A stretch of DNA of 64,000 bases from Bradyrhizobium canariense (GCF_018130465.1 NZ_JAFCKJ010000003.1:186001-250000); one strand, 5' to 3'; counted from the first letter of the stretch, positions 50,778 to 60,747 are shown. The notes: generated from the sequence alone by a model not told the origin. Program-made: numbers and translations.

Positions 50778-52427
50778 TTAGGCCGAGATCGCCTTCGCCG
50801 ATCCCGCTTCGTTGCGCAGCAGGAATTTCTGGATCTTTCCCGTCGACGTTTTCGGGATCGGCCCGAACACGACGGCCTTCGGCGTCTTGAAGCCGCTCAT
50901 ATGCGAGCGGCAGAAGGCGATGATATCGGCTTCGCTCGCGCTCGCGCCGTCCTTCAGCTCGACGAAGGCGCAGGGCACTTCGCCCCATTTCGGATCGGGC
51001 TTTGCGACCACGGCGGCGAACAGCACCGCCGGGTGCTTGTAGAGGATGTCCTCGACCTCGACGGAGGAAATATTCTCGCCGCCGGAAATGATGATGTCCT
51101 TGGAGCGATCCTTGATGATGACGTAGCCGTGCGCGTCGAGCACGCCGAGGTCGCCGGTGTGAAACCAGCCGCCCTCGAAGGCTTCCTTCGTCGCCTTGTC
51201 GTTCTTGAGGTAGCCCTTCATCACGATGTTGCCGCGGAACATGACCTCGCCGATGGTCTCGCCGTCGCGCGGCACTTGCTTCATGGTCTGCGGATCGATG
51301 ACGGTGACGCCTTCCTCGAGCGGGTAGGGCACGCCCTGCCGCCGCTTCAGGCTGGCGCGCTCGGCTGCGGGCAGATCGTCCCAACCGGGCTGCTCGGCGC
51401 AGACGGAGGCGGGGCCGTAGACCTCGGTCAGGCCGTAGACGTGCGTCAGCTTGATCCCAATGCTCTCGGCGCCTTCGAGCACCGCGACGGGCGGCGCGGC
51501 ACCGGCGATCAGGCCGACGACGCGGCGCGCGGCACCGCCCTTCGGAGCATCGGGCGCGTTGATCAGCGTGTTGTAGACGATCGGCGCGCCGCACATGTGG
51601 GTGACGCCGTGCTGCTTGATCAGCTCGAAGATCTTCGTCGGCTCGACCTTGCGCAGGCAGACATTGACGCCGCTCGCGGCCGCGATGGTCCAGGGGAAGC
51701 ACCAGCCGTTGCAATGGAACATCGGCAGCGTCCAGAGATAGACCGGATGCTGGCCGAGATTGCCGGCGAGGATATTGCTGACCGCATTCAGATAGGCGCC
51801 GCGATGATGGGTGACGACGCCCTTGGGATTTCCCGTGGTGCCCGAGGTGTAGCTCAGCGCGATCGCGTCCCATTCGTCGCCGGGCGGGATCGCCGCGAAG
51901 TTCGGATCGCCTTGCGCGACGGCAGCCTCATACTCGATCTCGCCGATGCGCCTGCCGCCCTTGAATGCGGCGTCGTCGACGTCGATCACGAGCGGCTTCG
52001 GTCCGGTCATCTGGGCGAGCGCATCGGTGATCACCTCCGAAAATTCCGGATCGACCAGGATGATCCTGGCGCCGCCATGGCCGAGCTGAAATGCGATCGA
52101 AGGCGCATCGAGCCGGATGTTCAGTGCGTTGAGCACGGCACCCGTCATGGGGACGGCGAAATGCACCTCGTTCATCGCCGGAATGTTCGGCAGCATCGCC
52201 GCGACGGTGTCACCGACGCCGATGCCCTTGCCGGCAAGATACGAAGCAAAGCGCCTGCAGCGCTCATGCGTCTCGCGCCAGGTGAAGCTGCGCCCCTCGT
52301 AGACCGTGCTGACGTGATCGGGATAGACCGCGGCACTGCGCGCGAGGAAGCTCAACGGACTGAGCGGCACGTAGTTGGCGGGCGTCTTCTCGAGGCCGAT
52401 ATTGTACTGGTTCTGCCGCTCGCTCAT
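50778..52427 (-). CDS. Acyl-CoA synthetase (AMP-forming)
   Basis: 549 residues. ATP/AMP motifs are visible: YTSGTTGNPKGV (P-loop-like), HVYGLTEVYGP, GWFHTGDLGV and KDRSKDIIISGGENIS, with the catalytic Lys in KTSTGKIQKF. MFHCNGWCFPW marks the branch that acts on short or medium acids, including the methylmercaptopropionate and plant AAE-type ligases. It activates a carboxylic acid to its CoA ester. GGGAGGTG precedes ATG 52427. It is last in a three-gene TRAP operon, which suggests the imported acid is its substrate. Confidence 0.92.
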   Translation of the reverse strand: MSERQNQYNIGLEKTPANYVPLSPLSFLARSAAVYPDHVSTVYEGRSFTWRETHERCRRFASYLAGKGIGVGDTVAAMLPNIPAMNEVHFAVPMTGAVLNALNIRLDAPSIAFQLGHGGARIILVDPEFSEVITDALAQMTGPKPLVIDVDDAAFKGGRRIGEIEYEAAVAQGDPNFAAIPPGDEWDAIALSYTSGTTGNPKGVVTHHRGAYLNAVSNILAGNLGQHPVYLWTLPMFHCNGWCFPWTIAAASGVNVCLRKVEPTKIFELIKQHGVTHMCGAPIVYNTLINAPDAPKGGAARRVVGLIAGAAPPVAVLEGAESIGIKLTHVYGLTEVYGPASVCAEQPGWDDLPAAERASLKRRQGVPYPLEEGVTVIDPQTMKQVPRDGETIGEVMFRGNIVMKGYLKNDKATKEAFEGGWFHTGDLGVLDAHGYVIIKDRSKDIIISGGENISSVEVEDILYKHPAVLFAAVVAKPDPKWGEVPCAFVELKDGASASEADIIAFCRSHMSGFKTPKAVVFGPIPKTSTGKIQKFLLRNEAGSAKAISA

Positions 52428-52450
52428 CGACACCTCCCTCACGCGCCGGC

Positions 52451-54340
52451 TTACAGGAATCCGATCGAGATCCACGGAAAGACAGCGACGACGATCAATC
52501 CCGCCAACAGCGCCAGCAAATAGCCCCAGATCGGCCTGATGCCTTCGGCCGGATCGACGCGTCCGATGGCGCAGGCGGCATAATAGCCGACGCCGAAGGG
52601 CGGGGCGAATAGCCCGATACCCATGGCGAGAATGATCACCATGGCATAGTGGACCTCGTGCACGCCGACGGCTCGCGCGATCGGAAACAGCAGCGGCCCG
52701 AACAGCACGATCGCCGGGATGCCCTCCAGCACGCTGCCGAGGATGGTGAAGGCCAGAATCGAGACGGCGATGAAGGTCGCCGCGCCACCCGGCAATCCGG
52801 TCATGGCCGACGCCAGCGAGCGCGAGAAGCCGGACTGGGTCAGGCCCCAGGCCATGCCGGTGGCCGTGCCGATGATCAGCAGGATCGCGCCCGACAGCGC
52901 GGCGGTCTCGACCAGCATCGGAAACAGCCGCCGCCAGTCGAAGCGGCGGTAGACGAGGAGGCCGACCAGGGCGCCATAGACGATGCCGATGGTGGAGACT
53001 TCGGTGGCGGTCGCGATGCCTTCGACCACCGCGTAGCGGATCACGAAGGGCAGCGCGAGCGCGGGCAGGGCGATGATGAAGGTCTTGCCGATCTCGCCAC
53101 CTGTGGCGCGGCGGACATGGCTCATGTCCTCGTGGCGGTAGCGCCACCACACCAGCATGCACAGCGTGATCGCGAGCACCACGCCGGGCAACAGGCCGCC
53201 GGTGAACAGCGCGGCGATCGAGACGCCGGTGACCGATCCGATCGTGATCAGCACGAGGCTCGGCGGAATGGTCTCGGTCTGCGCGCCGGTGGCCGCAAGA
53301 AGCGCGACGAGGTCGCCGGGCTTGGCGCCACGCTGCTTCATCTCCGGGAACAGCACGGGCGCGACCGCCGCCATGTCGGCGGCCTTGGCGCCGGAGATGC
53401 CGGAGACCAGATACATGGCGCCGACAAGGACGTAATGCAGCCCGCCGCGGACGTGGCCAAGCAGGCTCGCCAGGAACGCCACCATGGCCCGTGCCATACC
53501 GGTCATTTCAATCAGGAGCCCCAGGAACACGAACAGCGGCACCGAGAGCAGGATGAGGTGGCTCATGCCCTCGTCCATCCGCCCGACCAGCACCATGACC
53601 GGCGTGCGTGTGGTCAGCGCCAGATAGCCGAAGATGGCGAGCCCGAAGCCGAACGCGATGGGAACGCCGGCAAAGACGCAGAAGCCGGCGACGCCGACGA
53701 AGAAGATGACGAGGTTGAGGTTGCCGAGCGGCCGCAGATAAGGCTGTGCCAGCCAGAACAAGCCGACGACGACAGCAACAGTCACCACGGCCGTCAGCAC
53801 CATGCGGTAGTCGGCTGCGCGCAGCAGCCGCAACAGCGCGAACGCCGCCATCAGGCAGATACCGGCCGGGAGTGCCGCGGCGCGCCACATGTTGGAGATC
53901 TGGAGCGCCGGCGTGGTGATGAAGCTTTCCTCGTAGGCGTAGTCGCAGGACGGCCAGACGATCAGCGCCAGGAAGCTCAGCGCCGCGCAGGTCGCCACCA
54001 GATCGAGCCAGGCCCGCGTTGCCGGCCTGGCGCTGGCGACGACCGCGGTCATGCGCATGTGCTCGGATCGGCGGAACGCGACCGCCGCGCCCAGCATGGC
54101 GAGCCACAGGAACAGGATCGAGGCGAGCTCGTCCGACCAGATCAGCGGCCGGTGCAGGCCGTAGCGCGCGACCACGCCGGCAAACAGGATCACGATCTCG
54201 GCGACGACCAGGATCGCCGCCGGGATTTCGACGAGAAGGCCGAGTGCGCGCTCCGTTGAGGCCAGCAACGAAGGTCGGCGAGGGGACCGAACAGTCGCCT
54301 CGCCCACCACTTCGGTCACCTGAACCTCGACATGAGCCAT
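52451..54340 (-). CDS. Fused TRAP permease (DctQ-DctM type)
   Basis: A 629-residue membrane protein in which the small permease (about residues 30-185; WSDELASILFLWLAMLGAAV) and the large permease (about 195-629; SGISGAKAADMAAVAPVLFP, GIGLFAPPFGVGYYAAC) are joined in one chain. This is a known variant of TRAP systems. It is encoded 15 bases after the binding protein and 23 bases before the acyl-CoA synthetase, all on the minus strand. Confidence 0.93.
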   Translation of the reverse strand: MAHVEVQVTEVVGEATVRSPRRPSLLASTERALGLLVEIPAAILVVAEIVILFAGVVARYGLHRPLIWSDELASILFLWLAMLGAAVAFRRSEHMRMTAVVASARPATRAWLDLVATCAALSFLALIVWPSCDYAYEESFITTPALQISNMWRAAALPAGICLMAAFALLRLLRAADYRMVLTAVVTVAVVVGLFWLAQPYLRPLGNLNLVIFFVGVAGFCVFAGVPIAFGFGLAIFGYLALTTRTPVMVLVGRMDEGMSHLILLSVPLFVFLGLLIEMTGMARAMVAFLASLLGHVRGGLHYVLVGAMYLVSGISGAKAADMAAVAPVLFPEMKQRGAKPGDLVALLAATGAQTETIPPSLVLITIGSVTGVSIAALFTGGLLPGVVLAITLCMLVWWRYRHEDMSHVRRATGGEIGKTFIIALPALALPFVIRYAVVEGIATATEVSTIGIVYGALVGLLVYRRFDWRRLFPMLVETAALSGAILLIIGTATGMAWGLTQSGFSRSLASAMTGLPGGAATFIAVSILAFTILGSVLEGIPAIVLFGPLLFPIARAVGVHEVHYAMVIILAMGIGLFAPPFGVGYYAACAIGRVDPAEGIRPIWGYLLALLAGLIVVAVFPWISIGFL

Positions 54341-54355
54341 GACGGCCCCAACGCG

Positions 54356-55375
54356 TTACGACAGCTTGCCGACCGCCTTCTCCAGCAGGTCCCAGGCCTG
54401 ATCGCCATATTTGCCCTTCCACTCGGCATAGAAGCCGGCGGTCCGCAGCTTGTCGCGGAACGGCGCGACCGTCGGTTGGTTGAAGGTCAGGCCCTTGCCC
54501 GCGAGTTCCTGCTGGAGGTTGGCATTGAGCTTGGCGGTGTCCTCACGTTCCTTGACCGCGGCGGCATTGATGTTCTTGGCGACGACGGCGCGCACATCCT
54601 CCGGCAGGCTGCTCCAGGCTTTGCGGTTGGCCAGGAACCAGAAGCCGTCCCACATGTGGTTGGTCAGCGAGCAGTACTTCTGCACCTCATAGAGCTTGGC
54701 GGTCGAGATGATCGCCAGCGGGTTCTCCTGACCCTCGACGATCTTGGTCTGGAGCGCGGAATAGACCTCGCTGAAATTGATCGAGGCTGGCGCTGCGTCG
54801 AACGCCTTGAACATCGAGGTCCACAGCGGCGACACCGGCACGCGGATCTTGAAGCCCTTGAGGTCGTCAGGACCGGTGATCGGCTTGGACGAGGACGTGG
54901 TCTGGCGGAAGCCGTTGTCCCAGATCTTGTCCATGACCTCGAGGCCGGCCTTCTTGATCTCGCCGCGGACATGGGCACCGAGATCGCCGTCCATGGCCTT
55001 CCAGACCGTATCGTAGTCCGGGAACGCGAAGCCGATGCCGTTGATGGAGGCCGCCGGCACCAGGGTCGACAGGATCAGCCCCGACAGCGTGAAGAACTCG
55101 ACGCCGCCGGAGCGGATCTGGCTCAGCATGTCGGTGTCGGACCCGAGCTGGTTATTCGGGAAGATCTGGAGGTCGAACTTGCCGTTGGTCTCGGCCTTGA
55201 TCGCCGCGGCCATTTCCTTGGCACGCACGTTCAGCGGATGGGTGTCCGGCAGGTTGTTGGCGTATTTGTAGGAGAACTCGGCGCTCTGGGCGCGGGCCAC
55301 ATGGGGCGCACTGAGGCCGCCCAGGACCGCGGTCGCGGCGGAGGCCTTGAGAAGCGTGCGGCGGGAAAAGCTCAT
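54356..55375 (-). CDS. TRAP transporter substrate-binding protein, Tat-exported
   Basis: A 339-residue periplasmic protein. The twin-arginine signal SRRTLLKASAATAVLGG is followed by an AxA cleavage site (VARAQS). The mature part has YANNLPDTHPLNVRAKEM and, around residues 145-180, GFKIRVPVSP with the carboxylate-binding Arg. First gene of the three-gene operon. The ligand is probably a carboxylate; the coupled acyl-CoA synthetase supports this. Confidence 0.93.
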   Translation of the reverse strand: MSFSRRTLLKASAATAVLGGLSAPHVARAQSAEFSYKYANNLPDTHPLNVRAKEMAAAIKAETNGKFDLQIFPNNQLGSDTDMLSQIRSGGVEFFTLSGLILSTLVPAASINGIGFAFPDYDTVWKAMDGDLGAHVRGEIKKAGLEVMDKIWDNGFRQTTSSSKPITGPDDLKGFKIRVPVSPLWTSMFKAFDAAPASINFSEVYSALQTKIVEGQENPLAIISTAKLYEVQKYCSLTNHMWDGFWFLANRKAWSSLPEDVRAVVAKNINAAAVKEREDTAKLNANLQQELAGKGLTFNQPTVAPFRDKLRTAGFYAEWKGKYGDQAWDLLEKAVGKLS

Positions 55376-55798
55376 GGGTCTGCTTCCTCGGAAAGTTTGT
55401 TGTTGTTCTGAGATGCAAACCTATACGGACGGAAGGTCAGAAGGTCATCTGCGATCTCGCGAAGCTTCGCTTATTGCAGTCAGACATCGTCACGGCAATA
55501 TCGGCTTTCGGAGGCAAGGGCCGTAGCCGTCGGGAGCCGGGACAACGTGCGACGGCCGGATCGAAAACGGACGACGAGCGAAGGCGCTGTGGTAGGAATT
55601 CCCGCTAAATAACTGATCTGATTGTATATAAATATATTCCATAATATACCTTATGCGAATCATGGATATGGCTGTGCAGATCAGGCCAGAGAAATCCGCA
55701 CCTACCCAGAACCCCTCTCTCGGCTCACACTTGCCGTCAACAAGCCCCGGGCAAACCGACGCAGCGGTTGGTGCCACGGCAGCATTGGGAGGTTTGTC
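55376..55798. promoter_or_regulatory. Divergent control region of TRAP operon and M24 peptidase
   Basis: Holds the most AT-rich stretch of the window (55621-55655). GTATAT (55624-55629) and ATATAC (55644-55649) are inverted arms around an AT-rich centre and could be a regulator site. Open reading extends through part of this region in the peptidase frame (from 55622), but ATG 55799 with GGGAGG upstream is the better start. Confidence 0.5.
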
Positions 55799-56995
55799 AT
55801 GCAGGAGAACGTCGGCCGCGCAGACCGCTCGCGCGCCATTCCATTCGACGCCGCCAAGCTCGACCGTCTGATGGAGGCCGCCGGCCTCGACGTCCTGGTC
55901 GCGACCTCCAAGCACAATGTGCAGTACCTGCTGGGTGCCGAGCGCGCGATCTTCTTCGACTACATGGATGCGCTCGGCGTCAGCCGCTATCTGCCGGTCC
56001 TGGTCTATCCCAAGGGCGCGCCCGGCAAAGCGGTCTATGTCGGGCATCGGCTGGAGACCCATCAGCGCGGCGTTGCGCCGCCATGGGTGGCGCAGGTCCG
56101 GACCGAGTCCAACGGCTCGGTCGATGCGATCACGCGGGCCGTAAGCCTGATCCGCGACGCCGGCGTGCCCCTGAAGCGGGTCGGGGTCGAGATGGCGTTC
56201 CTGCCGATGGACGCGGGCCGGGCGCTCAGTGACGCCCTGCCCGGCGCCGAGCTCAAGGACGCGCTGCTGGTGCTGGAGCGGCTGCGCGCGGTGAAGTCGG
56301 CGGACGAGCTTGCAAAACTCAAGACCGCGTCCGAGCTGGTGATCGCCTCGATGCTTGAGGTGATCGCCGGGCACGGGCCGGGCACGACCAAGCAGCAATT
56401 GTCGGACGCCTTGCGGATCGCCGAAGCCAACCGCGGGCTGACCTTCGAGTACTGCCTGCTCGCCTGCGGCAACAGCCACAATCGGGCGCCGTCGGCGCAG
56501 CGCTGGGAGCAAGGAGACGTGCTGTCGCTCGATTCCGGCGGCAATTATCACGGCTATATCGGCGACCTCGCGCGTATGGCCGTGCTCGGTGACCCCGACG
56601 CCGAGTTGAAGGACTGTCTGGCCGAGATCGAGGCGGTCCAGCGCGCCGCCTTCGCCGCGGTCCGGCCCGGCGCCATGGGCGGCGACATCTACGTCGCGGC
56701 GGAGCGGCAGCTTGCCCAGATCACCCAGCGCGACTGCACGGAGTTTTTGGCCCACGGCATGGGCCTGGTCAGCCACGAGGCCCCTCGCCTGACTGCCAAA
56801 GGTCCGATCCCCTACGACGACACGGATGCGCGGCTTCCGCTCGAGCCCGGCATGGTGGTGTCGATCGAGACCACGATGAAGCATCCGAAGCGCGGGTTTA
56901 TCAAGCTGGAGGATACGGTTGCAGTGACGGCGACGGGCTACGAGATTTTTGGCGAAGGCGGCCGCGGCTGGAATCTCGGAGGCGGCGCGCTTTAG
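55799..56995 (+). CDS. M24 family metallopeptidase (Xaa-Pro peptidase-like)
   Basis: 398 residues: an N-terminal creatinase-like domain (1-165) and a pita-bread catalytic domain. The five metal ligands are visible: the Asp pair in LSLDSGGNYHGYIGDLARM (about 244 and 255), His in HGMGLVSHEAP (about 320-327), Glu in VSIETT and Glu in IKLEDT. It hydrolyses an N-terminal residue next to Pro or a related amide. Divergent from the TRAP/acyl-CoA synthetase operon, so it may act on the same nutrient pathway. Confidence 0.9.
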   Translation: MQENVGRADRSRAIPFDAAKLDRLMEAAGLDVLVATSKHNVQYLLGAERAIFFDYMDALGVSRYLPVLVYPKGAPGKAVYVGHRLETHQRGVAPPWVAQVRTESNGSVDAITRAVSLIRDAGVPLKRVGVEMAFLPMDAGRALSDALPGAELKDALLVLERLRAVKSADELAKLKTASELVIASMLEVIAGHGPGTTKQQLSDALRIAEANRGLTFEYCLLACGNSHNRAPSAQRWEQGDVLSLDSGGNYHGYIGDLARMAVLGDPDAELKDCLAEIEAVQRAAFAAVRPGAMGGDIYVAAERQLAQITQRDCTEFLAHGMGLVSHEAPRLTAKGPIPYDDTDARLPLEPGMVVSIETTMKHPKRGFIKLEDTVAVTATGYEIFGEGGRGWNLGGGAL

Positions 56996-57103
56996 CGCAG
57001 CGATCGCCTGGATCGAAATTTGCATAGGTAGGTTCAGCACGGCCCGAGAGGACCACCGATCAGGGTCCTGATCCGACGCTGCCGTCGATTGGAGCTTTCG
57101 TTG

Positions 57104-57964
57104 ATGAAGCTGAAGGTTCTTCACACGACAACCTATCGATTCAACGAACATGTGCGTCTGTCGCCTCACCGCTTGATGCTTCGTCCGCGCGAAAGCCGCG
57201 AACTTCGTTTGATTTCGAGCAACGTCACGGTGACGCCGCATGCGGCCTTGACCTGGGCGCACGATGTGTTCGGCAATGCAATCGCGATCGCCACGTTTCA
57301 GACGACAGCCTCCAATCTGGTGATCGCCAGCGTCGCGGAGCTTCAGCTCGACGCGGTTGCATGGCCGGTGTTCGATATCGCTGTCTCGGCCATGTCTTAC
57401 CCATTTCGCTATTCTGACGACGATTGGACCGATCTCGGCGCCCTGGCCCTCCCCCAGTTCCCGGACCCGGCGGGGGTCCTGCGAAATTGGGCAGGAATGT
57501 TCGTTCGAGGAACTCGGACTGACACGCTGTCGCTCCTAAAGGACCTCAGCGTTGGTGTCTCCGAAGCTGTGCGGTATCAGAGCCGCGAGGATGAAGGCAC
57601 TCAAACGCCGATAGAAACCCTGAATCGTGGCTGGGGGTCATGCCGCGATTTCGCGGTATTGTTCACCGAAGCGGCACGCATGCTCGGGTTCGGAGCCAGA
57701 ATCGTCTCCGGCTACCTTTTCAATCCGGAACAACAGAGCGTCGGATCGAGCGGTGCGGGATCAACCCATGCGTGGGCGGAGGTCTTCGTACCGGGAGCCG
57801 GCTGGATCACCTTCGACCCGACGAATCGTAGCCTTGGCGGCTTCAATCTGATCCCGGTCGCGGTCGCGCGCGATATCCGGCAGACGATCCCGGTGTCCGG
57901 CAGTTTCGTCGGTAGCACCGGAGCCTTCGCCGGGATGTTCGTAGAAGTTCTTGTCACGTCTTAG
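57104..57964 (+). CDS. Transglutaminase-like cysteine protease
   Basis: 286 residues. The N-terminal beta domain (MKLKVLHTTTYRFNEHVRLS) is the bacterial transglutaminase N-module. The catalytic triad is Cys in GWGSCRDFAVL (about 180), His in THAWAEVFVPGAGW (about 223) and Asp in TFDPTN (about 240). No signal peptide is seen, so it is probably cytosolic. Such proteins usually act as proteases or amidases. GGAGC precedes ATG 57104. Similar genes often lie beside alpha-E and circularly permuted ATP-grasp genes; none is present here. Confidence 0.88.
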   Translation: MKLKVLHTTTYRFNEHVRLSPHRLMLRPRESRELRLISSNVTVTPHAALTWAHDVFGNAIAIATFQTTASNLVIASVAELQLDAVAWPVFDIAVSAMSYPFRYSDDDWTDLGALALPQFPDPAGVLRNWAGMFVRGTRTDTLSLLKDLSVGVSEAVRYQSREDEGTQTPIETLNRGWGSCRDFAVLFTEAARMLGFGARIVSGYLFNPEQQSVGSSGAGSTHAWAEVFVPGAGWITFDPTNRSLGGFNLIPVAVARDIRQTIPVSGSFVGSTGAFAGMFVEVLVTS

Positions 57965-58279
57965 AGCTATCGCCAATTGATCCCCGCCAGCGGCAACAGC
58001 CGTTGAAGGATCGGCTCTCGCTCGGGCGCAATGAGTCGCTTCGCAAACGTCTCCGATGAGCAAAATCAAGTCCGTCCGATTGAGGCTCGCACGTTGCGCT
58101 GGATCAATTCGCGTAAGCATTGCCGGATCACTATGACGCGTTCTTTCCGAAGGCGCCGGCTGCACTGAAGACGGCCGTGCCACCCGAAAACGCACTTGGG
58201 ATTGCTGTCATGAACAACCCGTATTCCGGCAGATATCTCGGCTACGACGGTCGGCGACATCCCTGCCCGTGAGGATGGC
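57965..58279. other. No confident gene
   Basis: 315 bases between the transglutaminase-like gene and the ABC exporter gene. Short frames lack ribosome sites. No hairpin with a T-tract was identified after the upstream stop. Confidence 0.4.
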
Positions 58280-60160
58280 ATGCCGCAGGCCGCCCGTCCT
58301 CTAATACCTATCATGCCGGACGCGGCGGCCAGACCCCCTCTCGCGGACGCACGCATCAAGGCTGCGCCAACGCACGATTTCAATCTTGCCCGGGACATGG
58401 GCGTGTTCGCGCGTATACGTGCCGAAGGCGGACGGCGCGTGATCGCGATCTTCGTGGCCTCGACGGTCGTCACCATTGCCAACATGTTTGGACAAGTCCA
58501 ACTCAACGATTGGAACGGCCGGTTCTTCGACGCCGTCGGCCGCAAGGACCTGTCGGGCTTCGTTCACGATCTCCAGACGTTCGTCGTCATCATCGCTATT
58601 TTGTTGGCGCTCACGGTCGCAAACACCTTTCTCCAGGAGCGTCTGAAGTTTCGACTGCGCGAATGGATCACCCGTCACCTCCTGGCCGAGTGGCTCAAGC
58701 CGTTGCGCGTCTATCAGCTCGGCTTTGCCGGCGAGTATGGTTACAACCCGGACCAGCGCATCCAGGAGGATACGCGCCTTTTGGGCGACTACACCGCCGA
58801 CCTCGGCTGCGGTATCGTCTATTCCCTGCTTCAGCTCATAGCTTTCGTCGGCATGCTTTGGACTCTCTCGGAGCAAGTCACGTTCCAGGTCGCGGGCTAC
58901 GACATCGCCATTCCCGGCTACATGGTCTGGTGCGCGCTCGCTTATGCCTCGATCGGCTCCTGCCTGACCTGGATCGTGGGGCGGCCGCTGATTGCCCTGA
59001 ACGGCGAGCGATATGCACGTGAGGCGGAATTCCGTTTCGCGCTGGTTCGGGTCAACGAGTCCGGCGAGAGCATCGCGCTGCATGGCGGGGAAAATGACGA
59101 ACGGCGGCATCTCGAGGTCGCGCTCGCGGCTGTCGTGGACACGATGCGGCGGATATCCTCCTCGCTCGCTCACCTGACCTGGATCACGTCGGGCATTGGC
59201 TGGCTGTCGTTGGTCGTTCCGATCCTGGTGGCCGCACCGGCTTATTTCGGCGGCAAGCTGACGCTGGGCGGCCTGATCATGGTGGCGGGCGCGTTCACCC
59301 AGGTACAATTGGCGCTGCGATGGTTCGTCGATAATTTTTCACGGCTCGCCGACTGGCGTGCAGCGGTCCACCGGGTCGCACGGTTTCGCGAGGCCCTCGA
59401 CAACCTGCCTGCGATCGAACAGGGCGCGGAGGAAATCAAGCGCGCGCTGCACCCGGAGGGGCATCTCGCTTTCGAGGGCGTGCGCATCCTCCTGCCGGAT
59501 GGGCATATCGTCATCGATGATGCGACCGTCAGCATCACTCCCGGCGAGCGGGTGCTGATAGTTGGCGACACCGGACGAGGAAAATCGACCCTGTTTCGCG
59601 CGGTGGCGGGCCTCTGGCCGTGGGGGTCCGGGGTCATCCTCACGCCTGCGCCAGGCGCCATGGCGTTCCTGCCGCAGCGTCCTTACCTGCCGCTGGGCAC
59701 GCTGCGAAACGCCCTGAGCTATCCGAGCCCGCCCGACGCCTTCGTCGATGCGGATGTGCGACAAGCCCTGGAGCGGTGCGATCTCGGCGGTCTCATTCCC
59801 AAGCTCGACATCACTGAGCGCTGGGACAAGGAGCTTTCGCTTGGCGAACAGGAGCGCCTCGCTTTTGTGCGGCTTCTCCTGCACAAGCCGGGGTGGGTCT
59901 TTCTCGACGAGGCGACAGCCGCGCTCGACGAAGACAGCCAGCGCCGCGTCATGCGCCTGTTTGATGACGAGCTGAAGCAGACCACCGTGTTGAGCATTGG
60001 TCACCGGCCGGATCTTGCCGTCTACCACACCCGAACGCTCCAGCTCGTTCATGGACGTGACGGTGACCGCCTCAAGCTCAAACCGCCCCCTGCTCCACCT
60101 CCGCCTCGGCGCTGGCTGCAACGGCTCGACGACTGGCTGCTGACGATCCGAACACGGTGA
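58280..60160 (+). CDS. ABC exporter of the SbmA/BacA-YddA type, fused permease and ATPase
   Basis: 626 residues. The membrane part (about 50-370) carries the SbmA/BacA-like features QLNDWNGRFFDAVGRKD and NPDQRIQEDTRLLGDYTADL. The ATPase part (about 400-600) has Walker A GDTGRGKST (near 431), signature LSLGEQERL and Walker B VFLDEATAALD; the switch His is in GHRPDL. Related proteins move peptides, vitamin B12 or very-long-chain fatty acids. The substrate is unknown here. The start could be ATG 58280 or 58313. A Pro-rich stretch (PPPAPPPPRR) near the C-terminus is unusual. Confidence 0.9.
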   Translation: MPQAARPLIPIMPDAAARPPLADARIKAAPTHDFNLARDMGVFARIRAEGGRRVIAIFVASTVVTIANMFGQVQLNDWNGRFFDAVGRKDLSGFVHDLQTFVVIIAILLALTVANTFLQERLKFRLREWITRHLLAEWLKPLRVYQLGFAGEYGYNPDQRIQEDTRLLGDYTADLGCGIVYSLLQLIAFVGMLWTLSEQVTFQVAGYDIAIPGYMVWCALAYASIGSCLTWIVGRPLIALNGERYAREAEFRFALVRVNESGESIALHGGENDERRHLEVALAAVVDTMRRISSSLAHLTWITSGIGWLSLVVPILVAAPAYFGGKLTLGGLIMVAGAFTQVQLALRWFVDNFSRLADWRAAVHRVARFREALDNLPAIEQGAEEIKRALHPEGHLAFEGVRILLPDGHIVIDDATVSITPGERVLIVGDTGRGKSTLFRAVAGLWPWGSGVILTPAPGAMAFLPQRPYLPLGTLRNALSYPSPPDAFVDADVRQALERCDLGGLIPKLDITERWDKELSLGEQERLAFVRLLLHKPGWVFLDEATAALDEDSQRRVMRLFDDELKQTTVLSIGHRPDLAVYHTRTLQLVHGRDGDRLKLKPPPAPPPPRRWLQRLDDWLLTIRTR

Positions 60161-60319
60161 GGGTGTCGTTTCGAACCGCCTCCATCTTTGATGTAAGTCA
60201 ACTAGGCTTCGCCGACCTCGTCACAAGATCATCAGGAACTTGCTTGGGATCGGCCGCCGGCGAACCTTGATCGGGGCAATGGCATCAAAGCGAAGCACGT
60301 AAACTGGGATTCCCGGACA

Positions 60320-60466
60320 ATGTCTCGCAACATACTCTATCTCGTCACCGGCGCGCTCGCCGTCGTGGTGGCGGTCCTGGGTTATCAAGTCTACCGGGAA
60401 CGACAGAAAACCACTGGCGTCGAGATCAGCATCGGCGAGCGCGGCGTTTCAATCGAGAAGAAGTAG
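60320..60466 (+). CDS. Small membrane-anchored protein, 48 residues
   Basis: MSRNILYLVTGALAVVVAVL is a membrane anchor, followed by YQVYRERQKTTGVEISIGER and GVSIEKK. I recall the same architecture in Bradyrhizobium (YQ.Y.ERQKTTG.EI..G..G.SIE). One helix with a short basic and polar periplasmic or cytosolic tail. Function unknown. Confidence 0.68.
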   Translation: MSRNILYLVTGALAVVVAVLGYQVYRERQKTTGVEISIGERGVSIEKK

Positions 60467-60582
60467 CACGGCTCTTTCCCGGTGACGCCGCTCGCAGTCG
60501 TCGCCGTATGCATGACAATCGCGCACGAAGCTCGGACGACCGAAGACCCAATATCCACAAGGTCCACCAAGGGAGTCAGACA

Positions 60583-60747
60583 ATGTCGATCGGACTTATC
60601 CTCATCATTATCCTGGTCATCTTCCTGCTTGGCGGTTTCAGCGGCCGCTTTGGCGGTTACGGCTACGGCTTTGGCCACGGCGGGATGGGTGTCATCGGTA
60701 CCATCCTGGTCATCCTCGTCGTGTTGCTGCTGCTGGGTCGGCTCTGA
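60583..60747 (+). CDS. DUF3309-like small membrane protein, 54 residues
   Basis: MSIGLILIIILVIFLLGGFS and a Gly/Tyr-rich centre (GRFGGYGYGFGHGG), then a second hydrophobic segment ending LLLLGRL. This two-helix, glycine-linker layout is that of DUF3309 proteins, common and uncharacterised in alphaproteobacteria. A shorter relative lies at 26018-26101. Confidence 0.75.
   Translation: MSIGLILIIILVIFLLGGFSGRFGGYGYGFGHGGMGVIGTILVILVVLLLLGRL

Noticed and set aside
52649-54259. A 536-codon plus-strand open frame opposite the fused TRAP permease
   Set aside because: His/Asp/Gln/Arg-rich antisense product of a membrane protein gene; no start signal and no family.
55622-55798. Longer N-terminus for the M24 peptidase from the AT-rich region
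   Set aside because: The extra 59 residues do not resemble the family, while ATG 55799 has GGGAGG upstream and the usual start of the protein.
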